A DNA stretch of 64,000 nt, taken from contig DASRLO010000057.1 of NCBI GenBank assembly GCA_035648415.1, positions 24,557 through 88,556 on the forward strand. The letters are read 5' to 3'. Below the pieces are notes generated by a model that was given only the letters and a program-made list of their open reading frames with translations, was not told the origin of the DNA and did not search any database. Shown piece after piece: positions 33,989 through 42,384 of the stretch. The stretch's first letter is position 1. Each line of letters opens with the position of its first letter. The DNA comes from DATARH01 sp035648415 (GTDB taxonomy: Bacteria; Pseudomonadota; Alphaproteobacteria; ATCC43930; CGMCC-115725). The translations under genes and the position numbers were made by a program.

Positions 33989-34183
33989 ATGAGGATGACG
34001 CGAACCGCGTCGATGCCGTGGCCGGGCGACGTCGGGACCCTAGATCCGGCGCCGAACGGGCGCGGAATTGGGATAGCGCGGGCCGGTCTCTCCGCGGTGT
34101 GGGCAAGGCTCGTAACGCTGCCCGATCGCGGCGATGCGGCGGAAGAGTTGCCCGAGACGTTTTACCAGTTCCCCTGCTTCTAG
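33989..34183 (+). CDS. 64-residue micro-protein with VTLP...FYQFPCF tail
   Basis: A short gene with an AAGGAG site five bases before its ATG. The Gly/Arg-rich first half is not conserved, but the C-terminus VWARLVTLPDRGDAAEE-x-FYQFPCF shares W-x2-(L/M)VTLP...F-x2-FP-x-F with the gene at 24722. Both sit at the head of an operon divergent from a regulator. It precedes the cupin-like gene by 16 bases. Function unknown. Confidence 0.6.
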   Translation: MRMTRTASMPWPGDVGTLDPAPNGRGIGIARAGLSAVWARLVTLPDRGDAAEELPETFYQFPCF

Positions 34184-34199
34184 GCGAAGGGAGGTTGCC

Positions 34200-34622
34200 A
34201 TGACGACGACACGAACCGATCCCGACGCGATGCCGTGGTCTCCCGGCGTCGAGATGTACGGCCCGGCCGCGCTCTACCAGGGCAAGCCGATCCTCGAACT
34301 GAAGACGCTGAGCGACCGGCGCGCCGAGGGCGGCGGCGTCGCCTATCTGCTGCGGGCGAGCCCGCCGGCCGGGAAGCTGATCAAGATCATCGCCGTGGCG
34401 CGCTCCGACGAGCACGTCTTCAATCTGAGCGGCGGGCGGGCGAACAAGTCGGGAAGACCGGTCGGCGCGCCCGGCGGTTATGCGCTCAACCCCAGAGGAC
34501 AGCCGCACAGCGCGATGATCGCCAGCGAGACGACGGCGCTTGTCATCTACGCCGGCGAGCCGGACGAAGTCACCTCGGTCGAGATCGTCGATCTGGAGCC
34601 GGCACCGGGGGACGCGGCATGA
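34200..34622 (+). CDS. Cupin-like protein
   Basis: 140-residue beta-rich protein. MPWSPGVEMYGPAALYQGKPILELKTL, AYLLRASPPAGKLIKIIAVARSDEHVFNLSGG and GGYALNPRGQPHSAMIASETTALVIYAG resemble the ChrR/RmlC-type double-stranded beta-helix, with possible metal ligands in DEHVFNL and QPHSAM. It may bind a metal or a small sugar. The ATG at 34200 follows a GAAGGGAGG site. It overlaps the GNAT gene (ATGA). Confidence 0.65.
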   Translation: MTTTRTDPDAMPWSPGVEMYGPAALYQGKPILELKTLSDRRAEGGGVAYLLRASPPAGKLIKIIAVARSDEHVFNLSGGRANKSGRPVGAPGGYALNPRGQPHSAMIASETTALVIYAGEPDEVTSVEIVDLEPAPGDAA

Positions 34623-35050
34623 CCGGCGACCCGATGGTGACGCTCGCCGCGACCCGCGACCCGCAAGCGGAGGCGGCTGTCAACGCCGGACTCGCTGCCT
34701 ATAACCTCGATAAGTTCGGCCGCGTCGACTCGCAAACGCTCGATATTCTCGTGCGCGACGACAACAGCGGCGAACCCGTCGGCGGGATTCTCGGGCACAC
34801 CTCGCTCGGGTTGTTCTTTCTCGACCTCTTCTACCTGCCGGCGGAGCTGCGCGGCGGCGGAATGGGCGGCCGGCTGATCAAGCTCGCCGAGACCGAAGCG
34901 CGGCGGCGCGGCTGCACCGCCGCTTTTGTCTATACCGTCACTTTTCAGGCTCCCGGATTCTACGAGCGCCACGGCTACCGTCGGCTTGGCGAAATCGCCT
35001 GCCCGCCCGACGGGGCAACCCGAATTTTCCTCAGCAAGCCGCTCGACTGA
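34619..35050 (+). CDS. GNAT family N-acetyltransferase
   Basis: 143 residues, single GNAT domain. The acetyl-CoA loop is LRGGGMGGRLIKLAE (motif A), followed by AFVYTVTFQAPGFYERHGYRRLGEI (motif B). Overlap with the cupin stop codon (ATGA) couples translation. It could acetylate a metabolite handled by the cupin protein. No substrate is predictable. Confidence 0.85.
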   Translation: MTGDPMVTLAATRDPQAEAAVNAGLAAYNLDKFGRVDSQTLDILVRDDNSGEPVGGILGHTSLGLFFLDLFYLPAELRGGGMGGRLIKLAETEARRRGCTAAFVYTVTFQAPGFYERHGYRRLGEIACPPDGATRIFLSKPLD

Positions 35051-35060
35051 CGCGACCGCT

Positions 35061-35489
35061 TTACGGCACCGGCTCGAAGCAGGGGCGGACGACCTGGTCG
35101 GGGGCCTGGTACACCCCGCACAGCAGCCCGTTGTCGATATGCATGTCGGTGTACCGGGTGCAGTCGAAGGATGTGCCGCCGGCGATACGCTTGCAGGTCC
35201 GCGGCCGGTCGTAGAAATAGTTCTGCAGGCTCGAGGTTTCGAGGCTCCGGTTGCCCTGGCGCTGCACGGTGCCGGAGACGTGGACGGCGACCGCCGCCGG
35301 CAGAACCCGGTCGATGAAGAAATCGACTTCGGTCATATTGACCGGGCCGCGCCAATGTCCCGGATGCAGCGCTTCGCGAACCCCGAGCGGCCGGCGCGCG
35401 GCGGGATAGCGCGCCGGCTCCGGCGAACAGGACGATACGAGCAGCGTCGCCGCGAGGGCGATCAATGCCGCGCCTAGCTTGTTCGACAT
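35061..35489 (-). CDS. Hypothetical lipoprotein
   Basis: 142 residues. The signal ALIALAATLLVSSC gives a lipobox with Cys21. The mature part has four more cysteines (RPRTCKRI, FDCTRY, LLCGVY, VRPCFE), so two disulphides are possible. I do not recognise the family. A GGAG site precedes the ATG. Convergent with the GNAT gene; 32 bases downstream of the methylmalonyl-CoA epimerase gene, so probably co-transcribed with it. Confidence 0.75.
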   Translation of the reverse strand: MSNKLGAALIALAATLLVSSCSPEPARYPAARRPLGVREALHPGHWRGPVNMTEVDFFIDRVLPAAVAVHVSGTVQRQGNRSLETSSLQNYFYDRPRTCKRIAGGTSFDCTRYTDMHIDNGLLCGVYQAPDQVVRPCFEPVP

Positions 35490-35521
35490 CTCACTCCAAA
35501 AAAACCTGTCAGGACGGTTTG

Positions 35522-35941
35522 TCAGTGCCCGGCGTGGCCGTCCTTCGGCATTTCGGCAAGTTCGAACAAGAGGTTGCCGGTCGCCTTCGGGTCGATAAAG
35601 GCGATGCGGCAATTGCCGTGGCCGATGACCGGCTCGTCGTTCAACAGCGGTGTGCCCTTGGCCTTCAGCTCCTTCAGCGCCTCGTCGATGTCCTCGACCT
35701 CGAAGCAGATGTGGAAAAGGCTCTGGCCGTTGTCCTTGAGCCACCTGCTTGCGCCCGATTCAGGCGTCACGCCCTGCAGCAGCTCTATATAGGTCTCGCC
35801 GACCGGCAGCATGCCGATCCGCGTCTGTACGCGCTCCTCGGTGTATTCGAGGTCGAGCCCGAACTTGTCGCCGAGCAGCTTCGCCATCTGGTCGAGGTTC
35901 TCGACCGCGACCGCGATGTGCTCGATGCGCTTGATCTTCAT
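35522..35941 (-). CDS. mce: Methylmalonyl-CoA epimerase
   Basis: 139 residues, VOC fold. RIEHIAVAVENLD supplies the first metal His, SLFHICFEVEDIDEAL another, and the terminal NLLFELAE the glutamate ligand. The length and the HGNCRIAFIDPKATGNLLFEL tail are characteristic. It interconverts (S)- and (R)-methylmalonyl-CoA in propionyl-CoA breakdown. The mutase genes are not nearby. Confidence 0.92.
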   Translation of the reverse strand: MKIKRIEHIAVAVENLDQMAKLLGDKFGLDLEYTEERVQTRIGMLPVGETYIELLQGVTPESGASRWLKDNGQSLFHICFEVEDIDEALKELKAKGTPLLNDEPVIGHGNCRIAFIDPKATGNLLFELAEMPKDGHAGH

Positions 35942-35977
35942 CGCTCCCTCCTAGGGCGGCGTGAAATTAGTTCGCTT

Positions 35978-36048
35978 CCCGGCGCACGCCGGGACCCACC
36001 CTTTCGGCGCCCGAGAAGCCAATGAGTAGGCCCCGGCTTTCGCCGGGG
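35978..36048. repeat. Two short GC hairpins between genes
   Basis: CCCGGCG-CA-CGCCGGG (35978-35993) and CCCCGGC-TTTC-GCCGGGG (36031-36048) lie in the 156-base gap between the epimerase gene and the Ldh-family gene. They resemble the dispersed intergenic repeats in this genome. No T run follows. Confidence 0.55.
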
Positions 36049-36097
36049 AGCGATCTCAGGAAGCACAAAGTACCAATGCGGCGATACCCCATTCCGC

Positions 36098-37165
36098 TCA
36101 AACCTGGCGCGCCGGCGCTTCGACCAGGACATTATAGCCACGCGCCGCCTCGGCGATCTCGCGCCAGGTCTCGTCGTCGACCGGGACGCCTTCGGCGATG
36201 CGCTGGGCGCGCATCAGGCGCTCGGGATCGCCGGGGATCAATACCGGCTCGCCCGATTTGCGCGGTGGCGAGGCGGTCACGTATTCGGTCATCGCCGTGA
36301 TCTCGTCGACGAGCCAGGCGCGGTCGGTGATCCGCCCCGGATCGATGACGATCAGCAGCATGCCGTTGGTGACGGATTCGTTGTCGATCCGCTCCGGCCG
36401 CATCGTGCCGCTGCCGGTGACCGCGCCCGCCAGCATCTCGCAGATAAAGGCGAGCGCGTAGCCCTTGTGCTCGGCGAAAGTGAGGAGCGCGCCGCGCGGC
36501 CGCCGGTACATGACATTGGGGTCGCCGGTCGGCTGCCCGTCGGGGCCGAGCAGGGTGTCGGCGGCGATCTCCTCGCCCTTGTTGCGCGCGACGCGAACCT
36601 TGCCCATCGCGATCCGGCTCGTCGCCATGTCGGCGACGATCGGCCGGTCGGGTGACGGGCCGGGGATCGCGATCGTCACCGGGTTGGTGCCGAAGCGCGC
36701 GTCGCCGCCGCGCCACGGCGCCACCGCCGGACGCTGGTCGGTGATGTTGACAAACGAGATCGAAACGAGGCCCTCGGCGGCGCACATCTCGCCATAGGTG
36801 CCGACCCGGCCGATATGGTGCGCATTGCGCAGCGCGACGACCGCGACGCCGGTTTCCTGCGCCCGGGCGATGCCGAGGAGGGTCGCCTCGCGGGCGACGA
36901 TCTGGCCGTAGCCGCGCGCGCCGTCATAGACGATGAAGGCGCCGCTGTCGCTGACGACATGCCCCTTCTCGTTGGCCGCCGCCTTACCGTTGCCGAGGTT
37001 GCGCAAATAGGAGGGGATCATCCCGACGCCGTGGCTGTCATGGCCCTTGAGATTGGCCTCGACGAGGTGGTCGGCGATGGTCCCGGCCTCGTCCTCGCTG
37101 CTCCCGGCGGCGACAAACACCCGCCGCCCGATGCGGCGCAGTTCGGTATGGTGGATCAAGGGCAT
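36098..37165 (-). CDS. Ldh family (malate/lactate-type) dehydrogenase
   Basis: 355 residues of the NAD(P)-dependent family represented by ComC, AllD and YbiC, which is unrelated to classical MDH. HHTELRRIGRRVFVAAGSSEDEAGTIADHLVEANLKGHDSHGVGMI holds the catalytic His of DSHG. NAHHIGRVGTYGE and GTNPVTIAIPG are conserved. It oxidises a 2-hydroxy acid. The ATG at 37165 with a GAGGA site lies ten bases after pheA, so they may be co-transcribed. Confidence 0.9.
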   Translation of the reverse strand: MPLIHHTELRRIGRRVFVAAGSSEDEAGTIADHLVEANLKGHDSHGVGMIPSYLRNLGNGKAAANEKGHVVSDSGAFIVYDGARGYGQIVAREATLLGIARAQETGVAVVALRNAHHIGRVGTYGEMCAAEGLVSISFVNITDQRPAVAPWRGGDARFGTNPVTIAIPGPSPDRPIVADMATSRIAMGKVRVARNKGEEIAADTLLGPDGQPTGDPNVMYRRPRGALLTFAEHKGYALAFICEMLAGAVTGSGTMRPERIDNESVTNGMLLIVIDPGRITDRAWLVDEITAMTEYVTASPPRKSGEPVLIPGDPERLMRAQRIAEGVPVDDETWREIAEAARGYNVLVEAPARQV

Positions 37166-37175
37166 GTCGGGTTCC

Positions 37176-38024
37176 TCAGGCTTTAGCGCGCTCGGGTGCG
37201 GCGGGGTAGACGCCCAGAATCCTGACCTCGGTCGAGAAGAATTCGAGCTCCTCCAACGCGAGCTGCAGCGGCCGGTCGTCGGGGTGCGCCTCGACATCGG
37301 CGTAGAACTGGGTCGCGGTGAAATTGCCCTCGACCATGTAGCTTTCGAGCTTGGTCATGTTGACCGTGTTGGTGGCGAACCCGCCGAGCGCCTTGTAGAG
37401 CGCGGCCGGCACGTTGCGCACGTTGAAGACGAAGGTGGTGACGGTCGGCGCGCCGCGCGGCGCGCGCTTTTCCTCGCGCGACATGACGAGAAACCGCGTC
37501 GTGTTGTGCGCCGCGTCCTCGATATTGGCGGCCAGCGATACGAGCCCGTAGATCTTGCCGGCGAGTTCCGAGGCGATCGCCGCGACCCCGGCATCGCGCC
37601 GCTCCGCCAGTTCGGCGGCGGCGCCGGCGGTATCGACCGCGACCACCGGCGTCAGCCCGTGCTGGCGCATGAAATTGCGGCATTGGCCGAGCGCGTGGAC
37701 ATGGCTGCGCACGGTCTTGATGCCGTCGAGCGTCGCGCCCGGCGGCGCCAGCAAATGATGATGCACCGGCTCAAAATGCTCGCCGATGATGAAGAGGCCC
37801 GAATCGGGCATCAGATGGTGGATGTCGGCGACGCGGCCGGCGACCGAGTTCTCGATCGGGATCATGCCGAGCGCCGCCTTGCCGTCGCGCACCGCCGCGA
37901 ACGCGTCGTCGAACTGGGTGCAGGGCAGCGTCTCCATTTCTGGAAACGCGTGCCGGCAAGCGAGGTCGGAATAGGCGCCGGGCGCGCCCTGGAAGGCGAT
38001 CAGGCGGGTGGGATCGGTAGTCAT
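37176..38024 (-). CDS. pheA: Prephenate dehydratase
   Basis: 282 residues, monofunctional. The PDT domain contains FQGAPGAYSDLACRHAFP, GMIPIENSVAGRV and TTRFLVMSR (the Thr-Arg-Phe catalytic region). The ACT regulatory domain follows from about residue 200 with KLESYMVEGNFTATQFYADVEAHPDD. It makes phenylpyruvate from prephenate for phenylalanine synthesis and is probably inhibited by phenylalanine. It lies downstream of kdsB on the same strand, separated by a large palindromic repeat. Confidence 0.95.
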   Translation of the reverse strand: MTTDPTRLIAFQGAPGAYSDLACRHAFPEMETLPCTQFDDAFAAVRDGKAALGMIPIENSVAGRVADIHHLMPDSGLFIIGEHFEPVHHHLLAPPGATLDGIKTVRSHVHALGQCRNFMRQHGLTPVVAVDTAGAAAELAERRDAGVAAIASELAGKIYGLVSLAANIEDAAHNTTRFLVMSREEKRAPRGAPTVTTFVFNVRNVPAALYKALGGFATNTVNMTKLESYMVEGNFTATQFYADVEAHPDDRPLQLALEELEFFSTEVRILGVYPAAPERAKA

Positions 38025-38053
38025 ATATATTCCTGACTAACCATCTCAGAACC

Positions 38054-38130
38054 GTCTTCCCCGCGAAAGCGGGGACCCAGGGCGAGCGACGAGGCACTTG
38101 CCCCTGGGTCCCCGCTTTCGCGGGGAAGAC
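38054..38130. repeat. Large palindromic element: 29-bp perfect inverted repeat
   Basis: Arms 38054-38082 and 38102-38130 are exact inverted copies, each containing the smaller palindrome CCCCGCGAAAGCGGGG followed by ACCCAGGG. A 19-base loop separates them. Related copies lie at 978-1043 and 62433-62511. It sits between kdsB and pheA and would form a strong hairpin in their transcript. Confidence 0.85.
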
Positions 38131-38148
38131 GAGTAATTATGGCGCATA

Positions 38149-38910
38149 CTAGCGCCTGGCCTCGACCAGCGCGCGGGCGCGTTCGAGGTCGGCTGGGGTA
38201 TCGACCTGCACGCCGAGCCGCTCGGGCTCGATCAGCGCCACGGCCATCGTCATGCCGTTTTCCAGCGCGCGCAATTGCTCCAACCGCTCGCGCTCCTCGA
38301 GCACGCCGCGCGGCAGGGCGACGAAGCGTTCGAGCGCGGCGCGGCGATAGGCGTAAAGCCCGATATGCTCGTAATGCGGGCCGTCGCCCCACGGCACGAC
38401 GGCCTTCGAGAAATACAGCGCCCGCGCCCAGCCCGCCGGGTCGGCGAAGCCGGCGACGACCTTGTTGACGCTGGTGTCGGCGAGCGCCGCCGGGTCGGCG
38501 ATGACCGCGCCCAGGGTCGCGATGTCGATATCGGGGTCGGCGAGGCCCGCGGCGGCCAGCCTGACCGCCGCGGGGTCGAGCGTCGGCAAATCGCCCTGCA
38601 CATTGATGACCGCGTCATGCGCGCGTCCCGGATCGAGCGCGGCGAGCGCCGCGGCGATCCGGTCCGAGCCGGTCGGCAGGCCGGGGGCGGTCAGCACCGC
38701 GCGCCCACCCGCCGCCTCGACCGCGTCGGCGATCTCGCGGTCGCCGCAGGCGACGACGACCGGCCCCAGCGCGGCGGCCACCGCGCGGCGCCAGACATGG
38801 ACGATCATCGGCTCGCCGGCGATCGGCGCCAGCGGCTTCCCCGGCAGCCGGGTCGAGGCCAGCCGCGATGGGATCAGGACGATCGGGTTGTGCGGCGCGG
38901 TTCGCGTCAC
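38149..38910 (-). CDS. kdsB: 3-deoxy-manno-octulosonate cytidylyltransferase (KdsB)
   Basis: 253 residues, CMP-Kdo synthetase for LPS inner core assembly. VLIPSRLASTRLPGKPLAPIAGEPMIVHV is the nucleotide loop. INVQGDLPTL and KVVAGFADPAGWARALYFSKAVVPWGDGPHYEHIGLYAYRR match the family. A GTG start at 38910 is used because no in-frame ATG precedes the conserved start. Divergent from the cytochrome c gene, an arrangement known from other Alphaproteobacteria. Confidence 0.93.
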   Translation of the reverse strand: MTRTAPHNPIVLIPSRLASTRLPGKPLAPIAGEPMIVHVWRRAVAAALGPVVVACGDREIADAVEAAGGRAVLTAPGLPTGSDRIAAALAALDPGRAHDAVINVQGDLPTLDPAAVRLAAAGLADPDIDIATLGAVIADPAALADTSVNKVVAGFADPAGWARALYFSKAVVPWGDGPHYEHIGLYAYRRAALERFVALPRGVLEERERLEQLRALENGMTMAVALIEPERLGVQVDTPADLERARALVEARR

Positions 38911-39079
38911 GGTTTCATGCCGGTCGGGCGGGGAGCGACAACATGCCCGGTTCGTGCGATTGTCGGAAGCGTGATAATTGAGTTGAGGCGCCGGGCGGAA
39001 TCCGATTTGCTGCCCGCTTGGGCGAGACGGTCGGATCAAGCGCGCCGCGGGGGAGCGGGGCAGGGGAGCGGGAAGGCCG

Positions 39080-39613
39080 ATGTCGTCTTTCGAGTGGAAC
39101 AAGATCATTGGCTCGGTGCTGACCGCGATGATCGTCGCGATGGCGACCGGCATCATCGCGAGCGGGATCGTCCATCCGGTGCGTCTGGAAAAGGCGGCCT
39201 ACATGCCGCCGGGCGCCGCCGAGGGCGAAAGCGGCGCCGCCAAGGCCGCAGCCGGCGCGCAAGCGCCGGCCGGCCCCGAGCCGATCGGCCCCGCCATGCA
39301 AAAGGCCGACGCCAAGCACGGCGAGCAGGTCGCCAAGGTCTGCCTGCAATGCCACACCTTCGGCAAGGGCGAGCCGAACAAGATCGGTCCGAATTTGTTC
39401 GGCGTGCTGCAAGAGAACATCGCCAGCGTCCCCGGCTATACATTCTCCAGCGCGCTCTCTGCCGACAAAGACAAGAAGTGGGCTCCCGACGAGCTCAATG
39501 TCTGGCTCTATAAGCCGCAGGAATTCGCCAAGGGCACCAAGATGACCTTCGCCGGGCTGCCCAAGGTGCAGGACCGCGCCGATGTCGTCGCCTATCTGCA
39601 AAGCCTAAAATAG
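39080..39613 (+). CDS. Membrane-anchored class I cytochrome c
   Basis: 177 residues. An uncleaved N-terminal TM anchor (about 9-30) and an Ala-rich linker lead into a cytochrome c fold with haem site CLQCH and a later axial Met in KMTFAGLP. It matches CycM/cytochrome c552-type proteins that shuttle electrons from the bc1 complex to terminal oxidases at the periplasmic face. Divergent from kdsB; hisN follows after seven bases. Confidence 0.92.
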   Translation: MSSFEWNKIIGSVLTAMIVAMATGIIASGIVHPVRLEKAAYMPPGAAEGESGAAKAAAGAQAPAGPEPIGPAMQKADAKHGEQVAKVCLQCHTFGKGEPNKIGPNLFGVLQENIASVPGYTFSSALSADKDKKWAPDELNVWLYKPQEFAKGTKMTFAGLPKVQDRADVVAYLQSLK

Positions 39614-39620
39614 CGGGATC

Positions 39621-40394
39621 GTGGCCGCGCTCGACGCGTATCTGTCGCTCGCGGCCGAGCTGGCCGACATCGCCGGCGCGGCGATCCGGCCGTATTTCCG
39701 CACCAAACTCACGGTCGACGACAAGGCCGATCGGAGCCCGGTCACCGCCGCCGACCGCGCCGCCGAGATGGCGATGCGCCAGCTTATCGCCGCGCGCTTT
39801 CCCGAGCACGGCATCATCGGCGAGGAATACGGCCGCGAACGCGAAGACGCCGAGTTCGTCTGGGTGCTCGACCCGATCGACGGCACCAAATCCTTTATCA
39901 GCGGAGTGCCGCTGTTCGGCACCCTGATCGCGCTGGCGCGGCACGGCCGGCCGATCCTCGGCGTCATCGATCAGCCGATCTCGCGTGAACGCTGGGTCGG
40001 CGCCGAGGGACGCGCGACGACGCATAACGGCAGCCCGATCTGCTGCCGCCCCTGCGCCGGGATCGCCGCAGCGACCGTGTTCGCTACCACCCCCGACATG
40101 TTCAAGGGAGCGGACGCCGCCGCCTTCGCCCGCGCCGCCGCCGCCGCCAAGCTCGTGCGCTACGGCGCCGATTGCTACGCCTACGGCCTTGTCGCCTCGG
40201 GCTTTGTCGACGTCGTCATCGAGGCCAGCCTCAAGCCTTACGATTTCGGCGCGATGCTGCCGATTATCGAAGGCGCCGGCGGGATCGCCACCGATTGGCG
40301 GGGCGCGCCGCTCGGGCTGTCGTCGGACGGCCGGGTGCTGATCGCCGGCGACAAGCGTACGCATGGCGACGCGCTCGCCTTGCTGCAAGGATGA
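39621..40394 (+). CDS. hisN: Histidinol-phosphatase, inositol monophosphatase family
   Basis: 257 residues. Metal-binding motifs are GEEYGRE (motif with Glu), WVLDPIDGTKSF and CYAYGLVASGFVDVVIEASLKPYDFGAMLPIIEGAGG. The family includes alphaproteobacterial histidinol-phosphatases and inositol phosphatases; the gene order beside a cytochrome c favours the former. GTG start at 39621. Confidence 0.85.
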   Translation: MAALDAYLSLAAELADIAGAAIRPYFRTKLTVDDKADRSPVTAADRAAEMAMRQLIAARFPEHGIIGEEYGREREDAEFVWVLDPIDGTKSFISGVPLFGTLIALARHGRPILGVIDQPISRERWVGAEGRATTHNGSPICCRPCAGIAAATVFATTPDMFKGADAAAFARAAAAAKLVRYGADCYAYGLVASGFVDVVIEASLKPYDFGAMLPIIEGAGGIATDWRGAPLGLSSDGRVLIAGDKRTHGDALALLQG

Positions 40395-40430
40395 GCGAAA
40401 CTGCCCACCGCTAGCTGACGGACGCCGGTC

Positions 40431-42260
40431 ATGCGCAAATTGAATGCCGCGATTCTGGGTTTGGCGCTGCTCGTCGCCGGGTTCGGCGTGGCGCAGGCGG
40501 TTGTCACCTACGGCATATCGCTCTACGGCGATTTCAAGTATCAGCCCGGCTTTACCCATTTCGACTACGCCAATCCCGACGCGCCCAAAGGCGGCACGAT
40601 GCGGCTGTCGTCGATCGGCACCTTCGACACGCTGAACCCGTTTGTCATCAAGGGCGTGCCGGCGGCCGGGGTCGGCCAGATTTTCGACACGCTGATGACC
40701 CGCAGCGAGGACGAGCCGGCGACCAACTATCCGCTCGTCGCCGAAAGCGCCGATCTCGCCGCCGACCGGCTGTCGATCCTCTACACGCTGAACCAGGCGG
40801 CGCGCTTCCATGACGGCTCGCCGATGACGCCGGACGACGTGATCTGGAGCTTCGCGACGCTGCGCGACAAGGGCGCGCCGCTCTACCGCTTTTATTACGG
40901 CGACGTGACCAAGGTGGACAAGGAAGGCGGGCGCGGGGTGCGCTTCCATTTCAAATCGGCCGACAACCGCGAGCTGCCGGCGATCCTCAGCGAGCTGCCG
41001 GTGCTGTCGAAAGCCTATTGGTCGAGCCGCGATTTCGAGAAGACGACGCTCGACCCGCCGCTCGGCAGCGGCCCCTACAAGATCGACGCGGTCGATCCCG
41101 GCCGCTCGATCACCTATCGCCGCGTGCCCGACTATTGGGCCAAGGACCTGCCGGTCAACAAGGGCCGCTTCAATGTCGACGTGATCCGCTACGACTATTA
41201 CCGCGACGCCACGGTCGCGCTCGAAGCCTTCAAGGCCGGGCAATACGATCTGCGCCGCGAGAATTCCGCGAAAAACTGGAACACCGGCTATGACGGGCCG
41301 GCATTGCGCAACGGCCTCATCAAGAAGGAGGTCATCCCCAACCAGCTGCCGAGCGGGATGCAGGGCTTCGCCTACAATTTGCGCAAGCCCTTGTTCCAGG
41401 ACCCGCTGGTGCGTCAGGCGCTGGCTTATGCCTTCGACTTCGAATGGTCGAACAAGAACCTGTTCTACGGCGCCTATACCCGTACGCGCAGCTATTACGA
41501 CAATTCCGAGCTGGCGGCGACCGGCGTGCCGCAAGGCGACGAACTCAAGATCCTCGAGCCGTTTCGCGGCCAGATCCCCGACGAAGTCTTCACCAAGGCA
41601 TACGACCCGCCCAAATACGACGGCTCGGGCGAGATCCGCGACGGGCTGCGCACCGCGCTGGGCTTGCTGAAACAGGCTGGCTGGAGCTTCAAGGGCGAGC
41701 GGCTCGTCAACGACAAGACCGGCCAGCCCTTTCAGTTCGAGCTGCTCGACGACGACCCGCAGATGGAGCGGGTCGCGCTGCCCTTCATCCAGAATTTGAA
41801 GCGGCTCGGCATCGCCGCGACGCTGCGCACGGCCGACGTGTCGCAATACCAGCAGCGGATGGACAATTTCGATTACGACATGACGGTCGTCGTCATCCCG
41901 CAATCGCTGTCGCCCGGCAACGAGCAGCGCGAGTTCTTCGGCTCGGCGGCGGCGGATCAGCCGGGCAGCCAGAACCAGCTCGGCATCAAGAGCAAGGTGA
42001 TCGACCAGCTCATCGAGCAGCTGATCGCGGCGCCGACCCGGCAGCAGCTGGTCACCCAGACCCGGGCGCTCGACCGGGTGCTGCAATACGGCTACTACGT
42101 GATCCCGCAATACCATCTGCCGGCTTACTGGATCGCCTATTGGGACAAATACCGCCGCCCGCCGACCGCGCCCCAATACGCGCCCGGCCTCGAAACCTGG
42201 TGGGTCGATCCCACGGCGGAGCAGACGATCGAGACCAAGAAGAGCGAACCCCCGAAGTGA
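40431..42260 (+). CDS. yejA: YejA-like extracellular solute-binding protein
   Basis: 609 residues, SBP family 5 (peptide/nickel/microcin C). A signal peptide (ILGLALLVAGFGVAQA) is followed by YGISLYGDFKYQPGFTHFDYANPDAPKGGTMRLSSIGTFDTLNPF, the family mark of YejA. It delivers oligopeptides or microcin-like compounds to the YejB permease. A 124-base gap containing a dispersed repeat separates it from yejB. Confidence 0.92.
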   Translation: MRKLNAAILGLALLVAGFGVAQAVVTYGISLYGDFKYQPGFTHFDYANPDAPKGGTMRLSSIGTFDTLNPFVIKGVPAAGVGQIFDTLMTRSEDEPATNYPLVAESADLAADRLSILYTLNQAARFHDGSPMTPDDVIWSFATLRDKGAPLYRFYYGDVTKVDKEGGRGVRFHFKSADNRELPAILSELPVLSKAYWSSRDFEKTTLDPPLGSGPYKIDAVDPGRSITYRRVPDYWAKDLPVNKGRFNVDVIRYDYYRDATVALEAFKAGQYDLRRENSAKNWNTGYDGPALRNGLIKKEVIPNQLPSGMQGFAYNLRKPLFQDPLVRQALAYAFDFEWSNKNLFYGAYTRTRSYYDNSELAATGVPQGDELKILEPFRGQIPDEVFTKAYDPPKYDGSGEIRDGLRTALGLLKQAGWSFKGERLVNDKTGQPFQFELLDDDPQMERVALPFIQNLKRLGIAATLRTADVSQYQQRMDNFDYDMTVVVIPQSLSPGNEQREFFGSAAADQPGSQNQLGIKSKVIDQLIEQLIAAPTRQQLVTQTRALDRVLQYGYYVIPQYHLPAYWIAYWDKYRRPPTAPQYAPGLETWWVDPTAEQTIETKKSEPPK

Positions 42261-42272
42261 TTTGGCAAAGCT

Positions 42273-42374
42273 CGTCATTGCGAGGAGCGCGCAGCGCGAC
42301 GCGGCAATCTCGCGCCGTAGAGGGCAAAGACGGCAGGAGATTGCCACGCCCCCTGCCGGCGGCTCGCAATGACG
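42273..42374. repeat. Nested inverted repeat between yejA and yejB
   Basis: CGTCATTGCGA and TCGCAATGACG are the outer arms; GGCAATCTC and GAGATTGCC are inner arms. A degraded relative lies at about 45236-45306. The element is in the yejA-yejB transcript and may stabilise the 3' end of yejA RNA, giving more binding protein than permease. Confidence 0.7.
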
Positions 42375-42384
42375 GCGGTGAGCG

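Noticed and set aside
39495..42347. A minus-strand open frame of about 950 codons
   Set aside because: Antisense to cytochrome c, hisN and yejA, which are clear families on the other strand; composition is that of a shadow frame.
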